Positions 6,238-6,640 of a stretch of DNA of 6,640 nt are shown here, in pieces; the stretch's first letter is position 1, and the number at the start of each line of letters is the position of its first letter. The DNA is from Pseudomonadota bacterium (lineage in GTDB: Bacteria > Pseudomonadota > Gammaproteobacteria > Burkholderiales > Casimicrobiaceae): positions 1-6,640 of the forward strand of contig JAKPSO010000798.1 in the NCBI GenBank assembly GCA_029571495.1, written 5' to 3'. The position numbers and the translations under genes were made by a program. The notes below the pieces were generated by a model that made no database searches, had not been told where the DNA came from, and saw only the letters and a list, made by a program, of their open reading frames with translations.

Positions 6238-6266
6238 ATAATGCAACGATACACTCGCAAATGCAA
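6238..6266 (-). promoter_or_regulatory. Possible sigma70-type promoter of the NlpC/P60 gene
   Basis: On the minus strand TTGCAT (6266-6261) and CATTAT (6243-6238) are separated by exactly 17 bases. They match the -35 and -10 consensus at 3 and 4 of 6 positions. Transcription would start near 6231 and leave a leader of about 50 bases. The two boxes overlap an ATGCAAC direct repeat on the plus strand (6241-6247 and 6261-6267), spaced 20 bases apart. Confidence 0.35.
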
Positions 6267-6291
6267 CAAAACGCGGCCCTCCAGCCCGCCC

Positions 6292-6323
6292 GACGTTACG
6301 TGACGTTACACACGTTAACGTCA
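6292..6323. promoter_or_regulatory. Operator-like array: TGACGTTA-N7-TAACGTCA plus an extra GACGTTA half-site
   Basis: TGACGTTA (6301-6308) and TAACGTCA (6316-6323) form a perfect 8-bp inverted repeat with a 7-base spacer. A third direct half-site GACGTTA lies at 6292-6298. The hexamer ACGTTA occurs at 6293, 6303 and 6312, that is at 10- and 9-base steps, close to one helical turn. ACGTTAACGT (6312-6321) is itself a perfect 10-bp palindrome. The array ends 26 bases before the aminotransferase start, over the likely promoter (CATATT at 6322-6327 is a possible -10), and upstream of the divergent peptidase gene. A dimeric or tetrameric repressor is the natural reading; MerR-family regulators of the LiuR kind are known to use ACGT-containing palindromes, but the identity is unproven. 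Confidence 0.55.
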
Positions 6324-6349
6324 TATTTCGACTCATTCGCCCCATACCA

Positions 6350-6640
6350 GTGCCTCTCCAAACACGCCTCGCCTCCCGCCTCCATCACATCGAACCGTTT
6401 CACGTCATGGAGATCGCGAGCCACGCGCGCGCGCTCGAAGCCGCGGGCCGGGACGTGATCCACATGGAAATCGGCGAGCCCGATTTTCCGACGCCACAAC
6501 CCGTCATCGACGCCGCGCAAACCTTCCTCGCGAGCGGCCAGATTTATTACACGAGCGCGCTGGGCATTCGCCCGCTGCGCGAAGCCATCAGTGGGCATTA
6601 CAAACGCGTGCACGGGCTTGACATCACGCCGGAGCGCATC
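6350..6640 (+). CDS. Pyridoxal-phosphate-dependent class I/II aminotransferase, N-terminal 97 residues (3' end outside window)
   Basis: A fold-type I aminotransferase transfers an amino group between an amino acid and a 2-oxo acid using PLP, in the cytoplasm. The visible residues show the family's N-terminal segment 'LASRLHHIEPFHVMEI', the substrate-contacting 'HMEIGEPDFPTP' and 'YYTSALGIRPLREAIS', the start of the large domain. The PLP lysine and cofactor-phosphate residues lie beyond the window. I chose GTG 6350 because the segment before ATG 6407 already matches the conserved N-terminus; starting at 6407 would lose it. No clear ribosome-binding site precedes the GTG. The operator-like array directly upstream suggests regulated expression. 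Similarity to aspartate/aromatic/alanine-type enzymes does not fix the substrate. Confidence 0.85.
   Translation, partial: MPLQTRLASRLHHIEPFHVMEIASHARALEAAGRDVIHMEIGEPDFPTPQPVIDAAQTFLASGQIYYTSALGIRPLREAISGHYKRVHGLDITPERI

Noticed and set aside
1..6640. CRISPR array, tRNA, rRNA, transposase or phage genes
   Set aside because: No regularly spaced repeats, cloverleaf-like segments, or transposase or integrase motifs were seen on either strand.

Overview
The window reads as a chromosomal segment of a high-GC proteobacterium, most likely a betaproteobacterium of the Burkholderiales type. This rests on GC-rich third positions, compact gene packing, and protein types typical of that group: a DUF4743-type Nudix hydrolase, a HAD-IB phosphatase and a class I/II aminotransferase beginning with an 'EPFHVMEI' segment. 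No organism name can be given from sequence alone. No tRNA, rRNA, insertion sequence, CRISPR array or phage gene was seen.

Layout. Positions 1-2283 hold a plus-strand gene string: the 3' end of an iron-containing alcohol dehydrogenase, then an aldehyde dehydrogenase, then a HAD-IB phosphatase whose start overlaps the dehydrogenase stop by one base. The first two could carry out consecutive alcohol to aldehyde to acid oxidation; the substrate is unknown. A strong 10-bp hairpin encloses the phosphatase stop codon. A minus-strand Nudix hydrolase (2365-3168) converges on this unit.

Positions 3169-3444 are an unusually A+T-rich gap between divergent genes. It contains several inverted repeats, including a 10-bp perfect pair that bounds a 121-bp segment. 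To its right is a 588-residue plus-strand protein with three modules: an N-terminal winged-helix-like region, a TolB/FlgO-like region and a TPR solenoid. Its end overlaps, tail to tail by 11 bases, a minus-strand gene for a two-part protein. That protein has an NlpC/P60-type cysteine peptidase domain joined by a glycine-rich linker to a histidine-rich C-terminal domain I do not recognise.

The last gap (6182-6349) separates this peptidase from a divergent aminotransferase cut by the window edge. It holds a clear operator-like array, TGACGTTA-N7-TAACGTCA, with an extra half-site one helical turn away. The most unusual items are the peptidase with its unknown C-terminal domain, this operator and the structured 121-bp segment. 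None of them alone proves a new system, and most of the window is ordinary metabolic and housekeeping content.
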